Shown: positions 63,701 through 64,000 of the stretch, one piece after another
How the letters are laid out: each line of letters opens with the position of its first letter
Position numbering within the stretch: the first letter of the stretch is position 1
DNA from: Dermatophagoides farinae
Taxonomy: Eukaryota > Arthropoda > Arachnida > Sarcoptiformes > Pyroglyphidae
NCBI RefSeq assembly: GCF_024713945.1
Contig: NW_027461518.1
Coordinates: 248,001 to 312,000, forward strand
Reading direction: 5' to 3'
Length of the DNA stretch: 64,000 nucleotides
Position numbers and translations under genes: made by a program
Notes under the pieces: generated by a model
Database searches by the model: none
What the model was told of the DNA's origin: nothing
The model's input: the letters and a program-made list of their open reading frames with translations, nothing else

Positions 63701-64000
63701 AAACTTTTCGGTTATTTAGGACTAAAACTCAAATATAAGACAATCTTATTGATATTTTTGCTAGGATATTTAGATTTAAATTTTCTGTGTCAAAATAGTG
63801 TTTACGCTAACAACGCTATGCCCTCAAACAACGCAAATTACTTCCCCCCATGTGCAGAAAAAGCGAGTTTCGATGTTTATAAAGCTATAAATCTTTCTCC
63901 TATTCAACAGTCTGTTTTGCTAAGTTCTTTATTTTCGAGCAAACTCTATTTTGACGTTTTCTACTATATTCAGTTGTTCATCGTCTTTTTCAGAATACAA
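57764..64000 (+). CDS. Giant PHD/ePHD zinc-finger protein, 3' end beyond window
   Basis: From the ATG at 57764 one frame is open for exactly 2,079 codons to the last base, with no stop, so the gene is partial at its 3' side. Residues about 60-200 form a PHD-knuckle-ePHD (PZP) module: Cys62/65, Cys92/95, His100/Cys103 (VVHRACFG), Cys134/137, then CCVLCNNAEG and IHPFCLLTCPGEIV. A third Cys/His finger follows near 232-270 (CSIC ... CKKFYHNYC). The rest is a vast helical scaffold with an acidic patch near 1,870-1,890. PZP modules read histone H3 tails. This suggests a very large chromatin-associated protein, perhaps lineage-specific. Confidence 0.85.
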   Translation, partial: MDVSFCSRKLCYDRRFIGTITESNSHLFSSKLKRVLYEKIEDIGLNDNITEQKFKDHKIYNCQVCDVGTSTFFFDEKNQTVVTKYPTTLHQCLHCGIVVHRACFGVGFYYEGDLKPRPGKNALTIPKGILAFLCDTCEYRFSLMGLRSDIEDQSQRTNNLFCCVLCNNAEGPKLICLAQNNGYNKYLTLIHPFCLLTCPGEIVSIENFISLNGIVIDISALIRYNSSIPVSVACSICNFIPLDKQYQYLVKCCSNSDCKKFYHNYCRYNYYNYLCRDEKYSIPICYKLNYRSDQVIYSINDCHDTIVNKEVINTAINNIQPELLSQILFACIFCKRYIVANTDTNFMGNTCCTNCLTSQRHNLTKYFNDWAKYALFVRFPNSLNDIFGRNSEPANLLTPEYSQKLLNLLTDCESFDSILKVNKNTKKVFKLDPTYKLILELAGTSTQPTIVGFFSFLLACQLVSVRALSYYQFISITSDLSVKSEEYNYFFMSFSSNYLLYVLGDLQPAAERKLLLKKKSTLQTNDSFQGYIADILKTVLTFGSLSLVDLIFLLLLQNSMPAFIKNNAIFTYLFQQVDIAVREFKLFSSFKFENTQNFMIFAYNTALKFSEFMYHKSHIFSENFNQTQTNVYEFSKMKLLKRITKILLNIDPGLQNQIATKFTCDANKPFNNTTSLLLAASIEFNLFTTLAISAYAASMINQYPLERLQPEIKKLYAFFSSIPRNLYQTLLNLCAQSNCREESIISLINSDSRLNFTSGFDILLSLINEEKTVYEQNALNLFPLEFLLKLAFMPQDANENTIKTLSQINQFCSLLFFIDKSKVIPLSHENICPLLALQDFFTFCTDTMRKIDDILDKPRINIDEALTIIESVKQNGFEKISDLETKLRLLNQHIETHDKIYNLGKSFESNFQELRWFVARLQEEVASTNLKVPPNLQSINSSLRSCLNKYQSSKLNELINLNASVLNWEHEYKSTMAKLKQCLNKERKNTSAAEKLEELIQKAKIFVDKPRGFVELEGFQALRNCTYEAINYAMSLQPVCKLFTQLDFHFEKTYSNSEALFLFYKYFHFDFESLFNVVEFIFTLENAAKISILSLPEMQDAFISTTARETFANLSFIDAFLKEQSSEQSKLFFDIETTNQFLLILNIMQLEIDSNRISELKTQLSELTDKNLQNPSNLQFTNVIKSIKESYKRIIHKWKNASNEMFELNFIYSVLDENFCLLTNDLVKTNQNNAKYINYHLFDTSADSLIFVFMGHRDYYDAQASTTRYFHCTFTENRSDKEKPTVSIPIIVPQFRYDIFSKGYNEIQSHYILLSIVYVYLSIHSSVILDSFIFINKLNNFCEKWSSLTFDEAAFEKYKQELKMITIQFAFAASIYAAEKCYANQINLTPELESLLMFFLDSKDIFSHIKWTLQPNEILNLQADNTHYNVDQYFVASNNGDLDLIKSRFVNSFVIILSYATFIINKCQLSVQDCVLLKECLNFVPELCKPVSETIDYSNAAEELKQPSFESLSKILLFSFYCRLRQPSNNQSSNYNSIFLVRYMYQILRISTWVERSKQLLTRCSNFLSYYKSFRTDASTAIMTLSRYRNEIILCYGSNETIEKLEYELLQYQRLYTENNSITDRYCERLLGKKDNDYNLDQKIVTSSEETVKNKILYFKPQVFYHIFRFIISHEEFNSKKETNAKKAFLEARNEGSRESSTKDQTAFYSSKRINDFLDEQSMFLSKNSPKFLSNFSHEYIRSLIELKDDNFLSKILYSLQSKQTFLPNRILQSSIIFPIQKADKLFRNEISEKYHNSVLIDTYYFGSTHCAFRNNTEKHEEPFFSLVEQEFKELVSIFSEAEKSYSKFLNKLVPDWSYHESDEEADDSDSEIDADENPMEDTFDGILLHNSKNSEFKFKVNYLDCISIIYFYWATLVSLTKCLISQVDIQLYQSCLHQLNNFIKRIKFLQSNMIYLDFFNKMLNCSILVTDDVILIETKLFGYLGLKLKYKTILLIFLLGYLDLNFLCQNSVYANNAMPSNNANYFPPCAEKASFDVYKAINLSPIQQSVLLSSLFSSKLYFDVFYYIQLFIVFFRIQ

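Overview
This window comes from a compact, AT-rich nuclear genome of a unicellular eukaryote. The best fit is an apicomplexan or close myzozoan relative. The evidence is a Kelch-repeat plus GHKL-ATPase (MORC) protein of the apicomplexan layout, a short EGF-domain membrane protein, an Sfi1-type centrin-binding protein, a kinesin-13, a formin-like protein, and many lineage-restricted proteins. All three standard stop codons are used. I saw no convincing tRNA, rRNA, CRISPR array or mobile element. The organism assignment is an inference.

The strongest genome-wide feature is a set of ultra-short spliceosomal introns. I could place about twenty by frame and phase. Most are 27-32 nt, two are 44 nt, and nearly all begin GTAAGT or a close variant and end in AG. 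Rejoining across them recovers genes that look broken or absent when each frame is read alone: HSP10 (1797-2093), SRP receptor beta (40160-41061), MORC (10953-15008), EMG1 (32306-32996), PCID2 (6050-7335), 3-hydroxyacyl-CoA dehydratase (56689-57558) and a signal-peptide protein (15171-15934).

Layout. 1-10 kb: tail of a UCS/armadillo protein, FCF1, HSP10, arginyl-tRNA synthetase, a coiled-coil protein, PCID2, PPIL4, and two nuclear-looking proteins. 10-16 kb: EGF protein, Kelch-MORC, secreted protein. 16-28 kb: giant Sfi1, SEC24, RRN7/TAF1B-like factor, Brl1/Brr6-like protein, and an unknown. 28-33 kb: helical-repeat and unknown proteins, EMG1. 33-42 kb: ABC1 kinase fused to a degenerate beta-lactamase-like domain, HTH protein, SSF1/PPAN, a membrane microprotein, SRP receptor beta, and a phosphopantetheinyl transferase. 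42-57 kb: HSP70, an unknown, kinesin-13, secreted protein, SET protein, formin-like protein, a frameshifted adrenodoxin reductase, a nucleotide-sugar-transporter-like protein, and unknowns. 56.7-64 kb: HACD dehydratase, then a PHD/ePHD protein of at least 2,079 codons that runs off the right edge.

Functionally the window is mostly housekeeping: ribosome biogenesis (FCF1, EMG1, SSF1, RRN7), ER and secretory pathway (SEC24, SRPRB, HACD), mitochondrial chemistry (HSP10, adrenodoxin reductase, ABC1), and cytoskeleton (kinesin-13, Sfi1, formin, UCS). It also holds chromatin regulators (MORC, SET, PHD). Genes are packed tightly. Several convergent pairs overlap at their stop codons, twice through the same shared TTAG/CTAA tetranucleotide.
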